A stretch of DNA of 64,000 bases from Sulfurimonas sp. (GCA_030949945.1 JAUZRZ010000025.1:124001-188000), one strand, 5' to 3'; shown: positions 27,496-39,314, counted from the first letter of the stretch. Made by a program: numbers and translations. Notes: a model not told the origin generated them from the letters alone.

Positions 27496-29311
27496 TTATT
27501 TCTTGATTTTTAATGCTAGTTGCTCTGGAAGCATCCCAAGTGATTCTTCTATAAGTTTAGTATTCCCGTGAGTAATAAAATTATCATCATACTCAAAACT
27601 AGTTACTTCTATATTTAGTATCTTCTCTTTTGCTAAAAACTCTAAAATAGCAGAACCAACTCCACCCATTTTGGCACTATCAGAAAACACAAACCATTTT
27701 GTATGTTTCTTAGCCATCTCTTTGAGCATATCTTCGTCAAGTGGTTTAACAAAACGAAGGTCAAGAATACTTACTTTTTCATCAAGAAGTTGTGCAGTCT
27801 CATAAGAGCGTCCAACACCTTGACCATAACCAATAAAAAGAATATCTGATTGGCTTGATTGAAGTAGTTGAGATTTTCCTAGCTCAAAAGGAGTAGATTC
27901 TACTAAAGAAGTCTCCTTAAATGAGCCCCGAGGATAACGCAGAGAACATGGATGCTCATACTCAGAGGCAAACTCCATTGCATGATAAAAACTTCTCTCA
28001 TCACGAGGAGCAAAAAGTGTCATATTTGGGATAGCTCTTAAAAAACTAATATCAAAAGCACCCTGATGAGTCTCTCCATCTTCTCCTACAATTCCAGCAC
28101 GATCAAGTGCAAAAACAACAGGTAAATCCATAAGACAAGTATCATGTATAACCTGATCAAAACCACGTTGTAAAAAAGTAGAGTAGATAGTACAAAAAGG
28201 TTTAAAACCCTCTTTGGCTAAAGCACTCATAGATGTAACAGCATGCTGTTCAGCTATTGCTACATCCCAAAACCTATTAGGGTATTTTTCTAACAGCTGT
28301 GTGAGTCCTGTTCCTGTAGGCATAGCAGCAGTAGCTCCTACAATTTTATCATTTTTTTCACAAAGCTCTAACAAAATCTCAGTATAAATCTGTGTTGCAC
28401 TTTTAGCCCCACTTTTTTTAGGACTAGAGCCACTATCTAAATCAAAAGGACCAACACCATGCCATTTTTCTTCTTGACCCTCTGCTATAGAGTAGCCCTT
28501 TCCTTTAATGGTTTGAGCATGAACGATAACGGGAAGACCCATCTTTTTTGCACGCTCTAAAATATCTATAAGTTGCTCTAAGTTATGACCATCAACAGGA
28601 CCAATATAGTTAATTCCCATCTCTTCAAACATCAAACCAGGAGTAATAAGTTTAAGTGACTCCTCCATGCGTTTGGCAATATAATGAGCACCCTCTCCAA
28701 AGTTATCTACAAAACTCTCTGTTGATTTCTTAAAACGCTGGTAAAAAGGGGATGCCATGGCAGATGAAAGCATTCTACTCATAGCACCTATAGGTTTTGC
28801 GATGCTCATCTCATTATCATTAAGAATAATTACTAAAGGATACTTTCTATCTCCTAATTCATTGAGTGCTTCATAGACCATACCTGCAGTCATTGACCCA
28901 TCTCCAATCATGACAACGGGTATGCGACTCTCCTGTTCGCCTTTTAGAGCGATTGCCTTAGCTGCGCCTACTCCTAAAGAGATAGAAGTCGAACTATGCC
29001 CTGCCACAAAATAATCAGCATCACTTTCACTAGGTTTTGTGTAACCACATAGTCCATTAAATTCTCGTCAGACTAGAGAAATCTTTCCATCTACCAGTTA
29101 AAAGTTTATGTGCATAAGATTGATGACTAACATCAAAAATAAAAGGATCTTTTTTCACATCAAATACTTTATGCATAGCAACTATAAGTTCTGTAGCCCC
29201 AAGAGTAGAACTCAAGTGACCACCATTTTTACTTACTACTCTAAGAATTTCATCTCTTATATCTTGACAAACTACTTCTAATTCTTCTATATTTTTATCT
29301 TTTATATTCAT
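27496..29311 (-). CDS. dxs: 1-deoxy-D-xylulose-5-phosphate synthase (one frame break)
   Basis: About 604 residues after repair. SKNGGHLSSTLGATELIVAM, DVSHQSYAHKLLTGR, the thiamine diphosphate motif IGDGSMTAGMVYEALNELG with NDNEMSI, MPTGTGLTQL and IAEQHAVTSMSALA are all present. It condenses pyruvate with glyceraldehyde 3-phosphate, the entry step of the MEP isoprenoid pathway. The break near 29063 is one extra A; removing it gives SSLREFNGLCGYTKPSESD. It is the last gene of the pheA-hisC-fliFGH-dxs run, 5 bp after fliH. Confidence 0.96.
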
Positions 29312-29316
29312 TCGTT

Positions 29317-30096
29317 TTATTCACTTAAAGCTGCACGCTTTACCTTTTCAAATCTTTTAGTAATTTGTGAGTCAATATTACCTACATCACTAAACACTAT
29401 AACTCCACCTTCACTAATAGCACTATCACTTACTACACTTATATGCTCTAATTTACTTACATGTTCTGAAATAGCTGCATGATTATTTGGATTTACCTTG
29501 AGTGTAATCTTTGAAGCACCTTGTAAATCTTTTAATAACTCAGTAGAGAGAACTTTTGCTATTTCATTAGCATTTGTATCTATTTCTACCTTAACAACCT
29601 CTTTAGCTATATCTATAGCTGCCATAATTAACTCTTTTTTCATACCTTCAAGTGCTTTTTCAAACTCTTGCGCACTCATTTCAAGCTTTTTAATTGAGGC
29701 AATAAAAAGCTCACTATTTTTTACTCTATCCTGTTTTTCATCCTCTTTTGCCTTGGCAATTCCAGCTTCTATACCTTGTGCAAAAGCTTCCTCTTTTACT
29801 TTTTGAAGTTCTTTTGCATGCTCTTCTTCTTTTTGTTCTAGTTTCATCTGTAGCTTAATAAAATTCGATGACATTTCATCTGTTTTTTGCATTAAAGACT
29901 CAATAAGTGACTCTTTTGAACTACTGCTTAATGCACTAGAATCTACATCTTGAATTTTAGACCGAGGAGAAATCTCTTCACCCATAGTTGAATGCTCTTC
30001 ATCTTCATTACTTTTCTTTGAACTCGATATAACTTTAAAGTTATATTTATTCACATTATGTTTAAGAAGTTCACTTTCAGTGATTACTTGTGCCAT
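29317..30096 (-). CDS. fliH: Flagellar assembly protein FliH
   Basis: 259 residues. A variable Ser/Glu-rich N-terminal third leads into a coiled coil (LEQKEEEHAKELQKVKEEA), Gly-spaced helices (AFAQGIEAGIAKAKED, the GxxxG-type stretch of FliH) and a C-terminal domain (ISEGGVIVFSDVGNIDSQI). FliH binds the ATPase FliI and directs export substrates to the flagellar secretion gate. It follows fliG by 3 bp. Confidence 0.9.
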   Translation of the reverse strand: MAQVITESELLKHNVNKYNFKVISSSKKSNEDEEHSTMGEEISPRSKIQDVDSSALSSSSKESLIESLMQKTDEMSSNFIKLQMKLEQKEEEHAKELQKVKEEAFAQGIEAGIAKAKEDEKQDRVKNSELFIASIKKLEMSAQEFEKALEGMKKELIMAAIDIAKEVVKVEIDTNANEIAKVLSTELLKDLQGASKITLKVNPNNHAAISEHVSKLEHISVVSDSAISEGGVIVFSDVGNIDSQITKRFEKVKRAALSE

Positions 30097-30099
30097 TTA

Positions 30100-31132
30100 T
30101 TACTCTATCATCTCTTCTGATGAACCCATTTGGATTACACCAGACTCAGCAAGACTATTAACAACTTCAACAATTTTTCTTTGTGCAGTTTCAACATCTT
30201 TCATCTTCACAGCACCAAGGAACTGCATCTCTTCTTCAAAAGCATCACGAGCACGCTCACTCATAGCAGAGAAGAACTTCTCTTTAAGCTCTTCTGGTGA
30301 AGATTTTAGAGCTAACATAAGTTCAGCTTTATCAACAGCTTTTAAAATCTCTGTAATTGCATTTTTATCCAAACTCACTATATCTTCAAAGGTAAACATC
30401 ATCTCTTTAATAAGAGTTGCCAGCTCTTCATCAACCTGCTCAATATTTGCAAGTGTTGATTTAGAGCTTTTTGCACCAAGACGGTTAAAGACATCAGCAA
30501 CAGCCCGTGGACCACCAACCTCAACTTTATATGAAGCTAAAGATTCGAGTTTTGATTCAAGAACAGCTGAGACACGTTTAATAACAGATGGAGAGATATC
30601 GCCAAGTCTTGCCATACGCATAGCAACTTCACTTCGTAATTCATCAGGAAAAAACTGCAATGTATCAGCAGCTTCTGTGGCATCCATGTGTGCTAAAATA
30701 AGTGCAATAGTTTGGGGGTGCTCATGCTGTATAAAGTCAGAGAGTTGCTGTGGCTTAATTTTAGAGAGATAAGCAAAATTTTGTGTATCTTGCATATTTT
30801 TACTCAGCTTATCAAGTACTTTTTTTGCTTCTTCTGAGCCTAAGTGTTCTATAGAGAAGCTCTCGTGCATACTCTAAACCACCAGCTAGTAAGGTATTGC
30901 CCCGATTGAAATATTGCATAGAAACTCTTCTAGTATAGCAGTAGCTACTCCTCTATCTACTGTTGTATTCGTTGCAATATATTTGGAGATTTCAGTGATA
31001 TTATCCACACTCATTGATGAAAATATTCCAGCCGTTGTATCTTCTCCAAGTTGCAGTAGTAAAATTGCTATCTTCTCCGCCATACTCATCTCATCATATA
31101 CTGCACGCTGTTGTTGTGTTAAGTGTTGCCAT
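30100..31132 (-). CDS. fliG: Flagellar motor switch protein FliG (several frame breaks)
   Basis: About 342 residues after repair, the usual length. N terminus MATLTQQQRAVYDEMSMAEK, middle EHPQTIALILAHMDATEAAD, and the C-terminal torque domain TFEDIVSLDKNAITEILKAV with charged residues for stator contact (SSPEELKEKFFSAMSERARD). The start is the ATG at 31132 with AAGGAG upstream. Four single-base insertions disturb it: near 31118, 30925, 30883 and 30853, three of them within about 75 bp. Removing each restores YAIFQSGQYLTSGGLEYARE and LLYRTLGSEEAKK. FliG sits on the MS-ring and couples ion flow to rotation. Confidence 0.93.
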
Positions 31133-31140
31133 TTTTCTCC

Positions 31141-32853
31141 TTATCCTACTCTAGGAAGATTTGTGTCAGCTTCTTCACTTAAGAGTGCTTGAAGCAATGA
31201 GGCAATATCTTCAGGAGCATCATCAGACATAGATCTCACTTTGTCTAAAATAACTTCATATTTTAGTTCATCTTCATTAAAGTTATCGCCAACACCTAAT
31301 TGATCTTCAACTTTTTTACGCATCTGTTGTACTTTTTCAACTAAATCTTCTTCTTCATCATCTTCTATATCAAGTGTAGGAGCATTTAGCTTCTCTTCCT
31401 CTTTTGAAATTTCGAGCATTCTATCTGCAAATGGTGAAATAACTTTTTTATACAAAATAAGTAATAATAGGAGTACAAATAGATACTTAAATGCTTCAGA
31501 GAAAGGAGCTAAGTAGGTATCTATAAAGAGTTTACTTTGAGTTACCCCATCCACTTCTGGTTCTAGTTTAGCCCTATCAAACTGAAGGTTTTCAACGGTT
31601 ATTTGATCACCCCTCTCTTGATTTATGCCAATAGCACGACTAACTAAAGATGAGAGTGCCTCAATATCTGCTTTGCTTAATGCGACATACTCGAGTTTGT
31701 CACTATCTTCACCATTTTCATCAAGCTTAGACTTATATTTACCATCCACAACGACGGCGGCAGTTATTCTTTTGATTCTTGCAAATTGACTTTTTGTAGT
31801 ACTAACAGTTTTACCTACTTCATAGTTTGTAGTACCTGAGTTTTTTTCATACTTTTCACTCGTTTTACTACTTGAGAGTCCTTTTACTGGACCAATATTA
31901 CTCACAGTTCCAGGCACACCACCTACTTCTGATGGGAGTACTACCTGTTCGCTTTTCTTCACTTACCTGCTCACTTCTTACAACATTTTCAGGGTCATAA
32001 GTCTCACTAGTGGAATTTTTTATAGAAAAATCAAACTCTATTGTCACTTGAGCAACTACTTTTTCTCTACCCCCAACAAATGGAGATATAACTTCAAGTA
32101 TTTTTTTCTGTCTTTTTTTCTCTTCTTTGAGTTTATACCTCTGCTGAGCAAGTGAAAGTTCCCCCATTTGAGACATTTCATCCTCATCACCTAGTGTATT
32201 ACCATCACTACTCACAAGCATAACATTTGATAAAGTAAGCTTAGGCACTGCGGCTGCTATAAGGTTTTTTATCCCTCTTATCTGTTTAGAAGAGAGGCTT
32301 CTTCCATCTCTGATTTGAATCATTACTGATGCAGTTGGGTCTATCTGTTTTGAGACAAAGAGAGTATCTTTAGGAAGTGCTAAACTTACAGTTGCATTTT
32401 CTATGGGTTCTAAGTGCATTAATAGTACGGGAGAGTTCTCCTTCAAGTGCACGAAGATGTTTAATCTTCTGGTCAAACGAGGTTGCTCCAAACTCTTGCT
32501 TATCAAAAAGTTCAAAACCGACTCCAGAGTTTTTGGGAATTCCTAAAGAGGCAATAGTTAATTCTCTCTTTATAGACAACATTTTTAGGAACTTTTATAA
32601 CATTATTTGCTTCGAGTTTATATGGTATTTCATCTTTTTCAAGTTGTTCTACAACTTTTGCAGCATCACTAGAGCTAAGGGAATCAAACAGAACTTCATA
32701 AGATGTTTTTGTATTTTTTGTTGATGTAAATACAACTAAAAAAATTAAAAAACCAACAATACCAATAATAGCTGCTGCTATTATTATTTTTTGCTGTTTT
32801 GTTAGCTTATCATATAGAACAACTAGCTGTGAAAAGAGTACTTTAAAGTCCAT
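31141..32853 (-). CDS. fliF: Flagellar MS-ring protein FliF (several frame breaks)
   Basis: About 570 residues after repair. The first transmembrane segment is KIIIAAAIIGIVGFLIFLVV. The ring-building domain includes YEVLFDSLSSSDAAKVVEQL, LGIPKNSGVGFELFDKQEFG and HLRALEGELSRTI. The periplasmic part has ENATVSLALPKDTLFVSK and PTASVMIQIRDGRSLSSKQI, and the second transmembrane segment is YLFVLLLLLILYKKVI before an acidic tail that binds FliG. Breaks lie near 32575, 32420 and 31950; the last is one A short in an A-run. The ATG overlaps the hisC stop as TAATG. Confidence 0.93.
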
Positions 32854-33967
32854 TAATTTCCCATCTTAATTTTTATAGTAATGCTGATGCACAGTTCAAA
32901 GAAACGACTATTTTGTTCTGGAGTTCCAACTGTTACACGCAGTGCATTCATACCATAAGCACTTAAATCCCGCACTATCATTCCTTGACGAAGCAAGGCA
33001 TCAGATATCTGTTAGAATTACTGTTTTTATTCAGACATAAAGTAACAAAGTTTGTATAACTCTCTATTATATCTATTTTTTGCTTAGTTGCAAACTCTTC
33101 ATAGCGTTTCATCTCACTAAAGCACAAAGAGATACAATTATTTACAAAATCTTCATCTTCAACTGCTACAGATGCAGCTTCAAGTGAAAGAGTAGTAATA
33201 TTAAAAGGAGGACGCAGTTTGTATAACTCTTTAATGATTTTAGAGTTACTTATTCCATATCCAACTCTCATACCACCGAGTCCATAAGCCTTAGAAAAAG
33301 TACCTAAATAAACTACATTATTAAACTTTTCTATAAGCTCTTTTGGTGAGACTGCCTTTTTCTCATCTTTAAACGCAGCATACTCCATATATGCACCATC
33401 AACTACAACTAAAGTATTCTCATCAATTTTTGCCATAAAATCCATCATAGATGTGGCATCTATTGCATCACCAGTTGGATTGTTTGGGGTACATAAAAAA
33501 ATAATATCCGGTTTTTCGCTTGTATATAGTTCATAAAACTCATCTAGATTATGCTCTCTTGAAGCTGTTCTAATAATACTCGCTCCTATATGTTTAGCAT
33601 AAATTTCATACATAGCAAAAGTAACAGAGTTTATAAGTATTTTTGAGTCTGCATCTGCTTTAGCATGCATAATAAACTCAATCACCTGATCACTACCACT
33701 ACCAATAATTAAATTTTCTTCATTTATGCAAAACCTATCACTTAAAGCAGTTTTTAACTTAGCCATACTATCATCAGGATAAAGTGCCATATTTGAAACT
33801 ATTTTTACTACAGCCTCTTTAACCTTTGGTGCACATCCATAAGGGTTTTCATTTGAAGCAAGTTTTACAATATCTTTAGCTTCAATCCCAAACTCACGTA
33901 CTACTAACTCTATGGGCTTACCCGCTTCATATGTTTTTATATTTTCTAGTTTATTGTTAAATTTCAA
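32853..33967 (-). CDS. hisC: Histidinol-phosphate aminotransferase (one frame break)
   Basis: About 371 residues after repair. [53 protein letters not shown] and the PLP Lys in [17 protein letters not shown] are all present. A break near 33010 separates the C terminus, which continues as [20 protein letters not shown] and [12 protein letters not shown] to a TAA at 32853-32855. The likely start is TTG at 33967, with weak GGGTG upstream. It transfers an amino group from glutamate to imidazole-acetol phosphate in histidine synthesis, and HisC enzymes often also act on aromatic amino acid precursors, which fits pheA next door. Confidence 0.93.
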
Positions 33968-33972
33968 CTATT

Positions 33973-35070
33973 TCACCCTTTTGCATAAGAGCCAAGCCAT
34001 GTCACTTCACTTTCATGTTTTTGTATGTACATTTTGAACTTTTTGCTCATCAATATGTCCATAAAAATCTATATAAAACCAGTAGTCAAAACCACCATCT
34101 TTATCTTTTGATGGTCGAGATTCGATTTTACTAAGATTAATATTTTCAGCCTCAAAATCTTGCAAAAATCCAACTAAAGCTCCTGCTTCTAAAGCATCTG
34201 TTAAACGCACAAGTATAGAAGTTTTATCATCTCCACTCATTGAATTTTTAAAATCACTCAAAATTACAAAACGAGTTGCATTATCAGCCTCATCTTCTAT
34301 ATTTTCAAACATAGTAGGAACACCATAAAGTTTTGCTGCAATATGAGAGCAAATTGCAGCTGCATTTGTCATCTTTTGCCGCAAGTATTGCTGCTTTTGC
34401 AGTTGACTCCACAGGAATCTGTTCAACATTATCAAAGCCATGTTCACTTAAAACTCTCTCGTCTGCCCAAACCCTTTATCTTTTGAGTAAATTTTAGTAA
34501 TATCTTCTAGTTTGTTAGCTTTTGTTGCAAATGCCACATGAATAGGCATATAGAGTTCTGCGACAATCTTTACACTTGACTTAGAAAGTAAATCTAGTGT
34601 CTCACCAACTATACCATCACGAGAGTTTTCAATAGGCACAACTCCAAACTTTGCTCTTGAAGTCTCTAATGTCTTAAATACTGCCTCTATTGAATTTAAA
34701 GAGAGATAATCACTCATAGCTCCAAAACGACTCTCTGCTGCTTGATGTGTAAAACTCCCTTCAGGTCCAAGGTAAGCTATGCGCTCTGGGAGTTCAAGAT
34801 TGCGCGAAACTGCAAAAATTTCTAAAAATATTGCTTCAATGGCATTCGCATTTAAAAGACCTTTATTTGACTTACTCATAGCTGTTAAACGAGATATAAT
34901 AGCGCTTTTCCCCGCTCAGGTCTATAAATAGCCCCTCCTGTACTACTTTTAATCTCCCCTACTCTTTGAACAACTTTCATTCTCTTATTAAGCAGAGTGA
35001 GTATCTCATTATCAATCGTATCTATTGCATCTCTACAATCATCTAAAGTCTGCCAGTCACTTTTCTCCAT
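33973..35070 (-). CDS. pheA: Chorismate mutase / prephenate dehydratase (several frame breaks)
   Basis: About 360 residues after repair. The chorismate mutase domain (DDCRDAIDTIDNEILTLLNK) is followed by the dehydratase domain (RIAYLGPEGSFTHQAAESRF; FGVVPIENSRDGIVGETLDL) with the C-terminal ACT domain (ILVRLTDALEAGALVGFLQD; IESRPSKDKDGGFDYWFYID). Breaks lie near 34885, 34460-34390 and 34015; the true end reads HESEVTWLGSYAKG with TGA at 33973-33975. It converts chorismate to phenylpyruvate and is normally inhibited by phenylalanine through the ACT domain. The start overlaps the HAD gene by 28 nt. Confidence 0.93.
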
Positions 35071-35844
35071 ATTTTCTCCATTATCTCTTGCATATTTTTA
35101 TACACTAGGTCTGGTTTTAATTTTTCTTCTAGTAGAGGCACTATCTCTTGAGCTGATTTATATTTACCACTTGTTACAAATATCGTCTTCATCCCAAGCT
35201 CTTTTGCACCGCCTAAATCACCCTTTACATCATCACTTATCATAGTAATAGACTCATATCTAGCATCACTATTTTGCATTTTTAAACGAGCCAATGCTTC
35301 ATCATAAAATGCAAGACTTGGCTTCCCAACAACACTATAAGAACTACTAGTAGCAAATTCTAAGAGTTTAAGTATTGCCCCTACTCCTGGGTAGCGTTTG
35401 TTATTTTTAGCATAAATAGATGTCTCATGCATACCAACCAAGGAAGCACCATCGAGTAAAAAGTCTATCATTTGAGCATATTCTTGGGCGGTAAAATCTT
35501 CTTTAATAGCAATAAGAACAGTCTTGGGGTTTTACAAAATCAAGGAAATAGCCCATAGACTCTAAAGTAGCTAAAAATTCAGGTGCACCATAAGCAGCAA
35601 CTGCATTTTTAGCTACCTTTGTTTCTAGTAGCATTAAAGGGTCAAGATACTTATCAAAACTAATATCAAAACCTATAGAGTTGAGATACTCAAAAAAAAC
35701 TTTTGAAGGTTTCTTTGTATTGTTTGTAACTATCATATAAGGAATATTTTGTGCATTGAGATATTCTATAAAGGCTATGCTCCCTGCTATTGGGGACTTA
35801 TCAATATCACTGATTAGGGTCCCTTGAACATCTATGAAGTACAA
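35043..35844 (-). CDS. HAD-IIA (NagD-like) phosphatase (frame break)
   Basis: About 267 residues. Motif I is FIDVQGTLISD, where Gln replaces the usual Asp+2 or neighbouring residue (FIDVQGT against DxDGT). Motif II is MIVTNNTKKPSKVF, then VGKPSLAFYDEAL and the motif IV ISDDVKGDLGGAKELGMKTIF. The likely start is TTG at 35844 with GGGAG upstream. The break lies at about 35475-35525. HAD-IIA enzymes dephosphorylate small metabolites; the substrate is unknown. The motif I substitution could reduce activity if it is not a base error. Cotranscription with lysA and pheA is likely. Confidence 0.8.
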
Positions 35845-35854
35845 ACTATCTCCC

Positions 35855-37085
35855 TTATTTTTCTAAAAATTCTGTCTCTAGTGCGACAAGGTCTTCAAAT
35901 GTCTCTACGCCCTGACTGTGGATAGAGGAATCTTTGTTTTTCCATTTTCTAATGCAACTTCAGCACTTCTTCCACGACTATTGTAGTTACTTCCCATACC
36001 AAAGCCATAAGCACCAGCACTATTTACTATGACTAAGTCATTATGTGCTAGAGGAGGAAGCGGATAGTCTTTTGCAAAGAAGTCTCCACTTTCACAAACG
36101 GGTCCAACAACATCAACAGGGCGAGGCTCTTCTTTTGAGTCAGTCACCACATCTATCTTATGATAAGCGCTATAAAGGGCTGGGCGAAGTAGATCATTCA
36201 TAGCACCGTCAATCACTACAAATTTTTTCTCTCCATTTTGTTTCTCATAGAGTACCTTACTTACAAAGTAGCCTGCGTTTGCTGTTAAAAAACGTCCTGG
36301 TTCACAAAGTATAGTTAAATCAAGAGCCGTGAGACATCCTAAAACAGCCTGTGCATAATCATAAGGTTTGATAGTAGTTTCATTATCATACTTAATCCCT
36401 AATCCACCACCAATATCAAAGAACTTTAGTTCTATTTTAATAGTGGAGAGTGAACGGACTAAATCTGCAACAATTTCTGCAGACTCACGAATAGGTGTTA
36501 GTTCTGTAAGTTGAGATCCAATATGAAAATGTACGCCTACTGGGATTTAAAAGTCTGAATTAGTTTGCCATAATATACATCCGTTTTGCACTACCTAAAT
36601 CTACACCAAACTTATTATCATGGAGTCCTGTTGAGATGTAGGGGTGGGTTTGTTGATCGATATTTGGATTTTTACACGTATACTAATACGTGCAACTTTT
36701 TCCTAACCTTTTGAGCGATAAGTCTCAACACGATCAAGTTCAGCCTCTGACTCTCCACATTTATGTAAAGAATATCTTTTTGTATCGCCTCACGAATCTC
36801 ATCATCCGTTTTACCAACACCTGAGAATATAATTTTATATGCAGGAACTCCTGCCATAAAAGCACGTCTAACCTCACCAATTGAGACACAGTCAGCCCCA
36901 CTACCCATCTTGGCAAAGTGTTTTATAACACTCAAATTTGAGTTTGCTTTAACCGCATAAGCCAAAATAGATTTTCTTCCCCTGAAGGCATCTTTGAGCT
37001 CATTATATTGTGCACTCATATAGTCAAAATCATAAATGTAAAGAGGGGTTTTATACTCGTTAGTTATCGCTTTAAAATCAATCAT
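35855..37085 (-). CDS. lysA: Diaminopimelate decarboxylase (several frame breaks)
   Basis: About 405 residues. The N terminus PLYIYDFDYM, the PLP Lys in ILAYAVKANSNLSVIK, GSGADCVSIGEVRRAFMAG, then, across several frame breaks between 36670 and 36220, VHFHIGSQL, FDIGGGLGIKYD and CEPGRFL, and finally VVGPVCESGDFFAKD with the active-site Cys. The true end (ETFEDLVALETEFLEK) reaches TAA at 35855-35857 after a break near 35930. It removes CO2 from meso-diaminopimelate to make lysine. This is one of the most error-laden genes in the window. Confidence 0.93.
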
Positions 37086-37140
37086 AAAAATTCCAAATTC
37101 TTTTTTAAATGATTTTATCTAAAATGTGCTTATATGTGCG

Positions 37141-38214
37141 TTAAGCACTCATCCGATATTTTCGCCACTGTCGTAGGGCTATAACAAAGAGTAGTAATAC
37201 GGGAGCTATTACACCAACTTCACTCGAGATAGTTTTATTGTTAGAGAGTTCTATAAGCATAAATAGAACACCCCATATAAGTAATGTTGCTAAAATTGCT
37301 CCAAAACTAAAAAGTGAAACATTTAAAAAACGTACACTCATTGGAACAAAAAAGAAGATAATAACAATCAAACATGGAACAAAAAATGGGTAAATAAATA
37401 TCTTGTATAATGCACCCTTAATACTACTTGTATTAATATTTTGTTCCTCTAAAAGTAGTATTGCATCTATTGCATTTTTTATAGTAAAATTGACCTTTCC
37501 CTCATATACTTGATCAAGGATTTTAGGACGAAAACCCTCAAGAATTTTCAAATCATCTGTTTTTGTAACCTTAATACCATGAGAAGAAAAACTCAAGTCA
37601 TCAGGCTTACTGATAATATCTGCCTCTTTAATAAGCCAGAAATTATCTCTATAAACTGCTTCTTTGGCAATAATTACTTCTTGTAATGAGCTATTAGTCA
37701 CACTAAAAACACGTACATTTTCTGCTTTTTTCTGGAGTGGATGCATCTTTGAAAAATAGACATACTGCCCCTTATATGTAAAAAAAAGGTCTCTTGTAGG
37801 ACTTAGATACTGACTATGTTCGCGAATATTATTTGAAAACTCATCAGCTCGTGCAAAACTCGACCATGAGTGCAAAGAGATAAAAAGAAGGATAATTGTA
37901 GTTGAGACAACAACAAAAGGGCGAAGAATATCAACTCTAGAGTATCCTAAAGAAAAGAAAGAGACTAAGGCATTTGAGCGAATAAGAAAAATTTTTGTAC
38001 TTATCATTGCAAAAACGAGGGCTAAAGGGAGTAGCATATCTATGGCAAAGAATGCTTTATATACTAGATAAATTAAAATAAGGTTTGCCGAAGATGAAAG
38101 GCTTTGTGCATTACCCATATAGTCAAATCCAACCATGAAAAGGACTAAGGCACTCATAATCACAAAAAAATATTTGAGATAATGAAAGGCTATATATTTA
38201 AAAGCTAGCATCAA
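37141..38214 (-). CDS. lptG: LptF/LptG-family permease, probable LptG
   Basis: 357 residues. Transmembrane helices 1-3 lie in residues 1-115 (YFFVIMSALVLFMVGFDYMG; AFFAIDMLLPLALVFAMIST; FVVVSTTIILLFISLHS). A periplasmic beta-jellyroll domain follows (FFTYKGQYVYFSKMHPLQKK; VIIAKEAVYRDNFWLIKEA), then three C-terminal helices. The layout is that of the LPS export permeases LptF/LptG, which with LptB extract lipopolysaccharide from the inner membrane. The short coupling helix region SNALVSFFSLGYS fits LptG. It overlaps pth by 4 nt. Confidence 0.88.
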   Translation of the reverse strand: MMLAFKYIAFHYLKYFFVIMSALVLFMVGFDYMGNAQSLSSSANLILIYLVYKAFFAIDMLLPLALVFAMISTKIFLIRSNALVSFFSLGYSRVDILRPFVVVSTTIILLFISLHSWSSFARADEFSNNIREHSQYLSPTRDLFFTYKGQYVYFSKMHPLQKKAENVRVFSVTNSSLQEVIIAKEAVYRDNFWLIKEADIISKPDDLSFSSHGIKVTKTDDLKILEGFRPKILDQVYEGKVNFTIKNAIDAILLLEEQNINTSSIKGALYKIFIYPFFVPCLIVIIFFFVPMSVRFLNVSLFSFGAILATLLIWGVLFMLIELSNNKTISSEVGVIAPVLLLFVIALRQWRKYRMSA

Positions 38215-38774
38215 ACTACCAGCTGTGGCTGTGCTTTTTGTGTAAACAGAGAGCTTGTCTCTTCCATTGTATGCTCTAAAAGATAAAGAACTGCATCACA
38301 TGTTTTATCTATCCATGTATCTAAATACTTCTGTTGCTGCTCACTAAACTTCCCTAAAACATAAGAAACAACTTCCCCTTTATGTTCAGGTTTTCCAATT
38401 CCCATTCTTACTCTTATATACTCTTTACCTATATTTGCATCTATGGACTTTAAACCATTGTGACCACCATGACCACCACCTCGTTTAAAACGCAGGCTTC
38501 CAAAAGGTAAATCTAAATCATCATGTATTACAATGACATCTTCTATCTTGTAGAAGTTTTTCACTTTAACTACACTATCCCCAGATAGATTCATAAAAGT
38601 TTGTGGTTTTAATAAAAAATGATTTTTTGTTTTGTAAGTTAGACCTAAAAATGAAGTAGAGGTGACACTCTTTGCATTAAGCCTCTTGATAAGTGCATCA
38701 ATAAGCATAAAACCGATATTATGACGTGTTTGTTCATAGTCAGAACCTGGGTTTCCAAGTCCGACTATAAGCAT
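38211..38774 (-). CDS. pth: Peptidyl-tRNA hydrolase
   Basis: 187 residues. MLIVGLGNPGSDYEQTRHNI with catalytic His, LLKPQTFMNLSGDSV, VIHDDLDLPFG with catalytic Asp, and GGGHGGHNGLKSI are all present. It frees tRNA from peptidyl-tRNAs that drop off the ribosome. It is 3 bp after rplY and overlaps lptG by 4 nt. Confidence 0.97.
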   Translation of the reverse strand: MLIVGLGNPGSDYEQTRHNIGFMLIDALIKRLNAKSVTSTSFLGLTYKTKNHFLLKPQTFMNLSGDSVVKVKNFYKIEDVIVIHDDLDLPFGSLRFKRGGGHGGHNGLKSIDANIGKEYIRVRMGIGKPEHKGEVVSYVLGKFSEQQQKYLDTWIDKTCDAVLYLLEHTMEETSSLFTQKAQPQLVV

Positions 38775-38777
38775 GAC

Positions 38778-39314
38778 TTACTTCGCTTTAATGATACTTA
38801 TTAAAGCAACACGATCAGCATCAAGAATAGTAATGTTTTCTAATTCTGGAAGATCACGAACAAGTTTAGAATCACCTGTATCCATCTCTGTAACATCAAC
38901 TTCTATCTTATTAAGTAAGTTTTCTGGTGTACATTTTACAGTTAAACGCTCTTTAGCCATATGAAGAAGACCTTTATTTTTAAGACCTTTTGCTTCACCA
39001 ACTGGTACAACAGGAATACTAAACTTAGTCTCAACACCTGCTTGTGCTACCATTAAATCAACATGAAGTAAGTTTCCTGTAACTGCATGAGACTCATAGC
39101 CTTGAACAACAACATTTAACTCTTGACCAGCAACTTTTACTGGGAATGCTATAGTCTCTTTTTTACGAACAGTACGGATATACTCATTTGATTTGAATGC
39201 AGCATTGATATTCTCAAAACCTTTTCCGTAGATATTCGCAATTAGATAACCATCTCGACGTAGTGCCTTTGTAGCACTTTTTGCCATACTCTCTCTAACG
39301 ATACCTTCTAACAT
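38778..39314 (-). CDS. rplY: 50S ribosomal protein L25 (CTC family)
   Basis: 178 residues, the long TL5/CTC form: an N-terminal 5S-rRNA-binding L25 domain (KSATKALRRDGYLIANIYGK; LLHVDLMVAQAGVETKFSIP) and a C-terminal beta domain (EVDVTEMDTGDSKLVRDLPE). It forms a two-gene unit with pth, common in bacteria, with a gap of 3 bp. Confidence 0.95.
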   Translation of the reverse strand: MLEGIVRESMAKSATKALRRDGYLIANIYGKGFENINAAFKSNEYIRTVRKKETIAFPVKVAGQELNVVVQGYESHAVTGNLLHVDLMVAQAGVETKFSIPVVPVGEAKGLKNKGLLHMAKERLTVKCTPENLLNKIEVDVTEMDTGDSKLVRDLPELENITILDADRVALISIIKAK

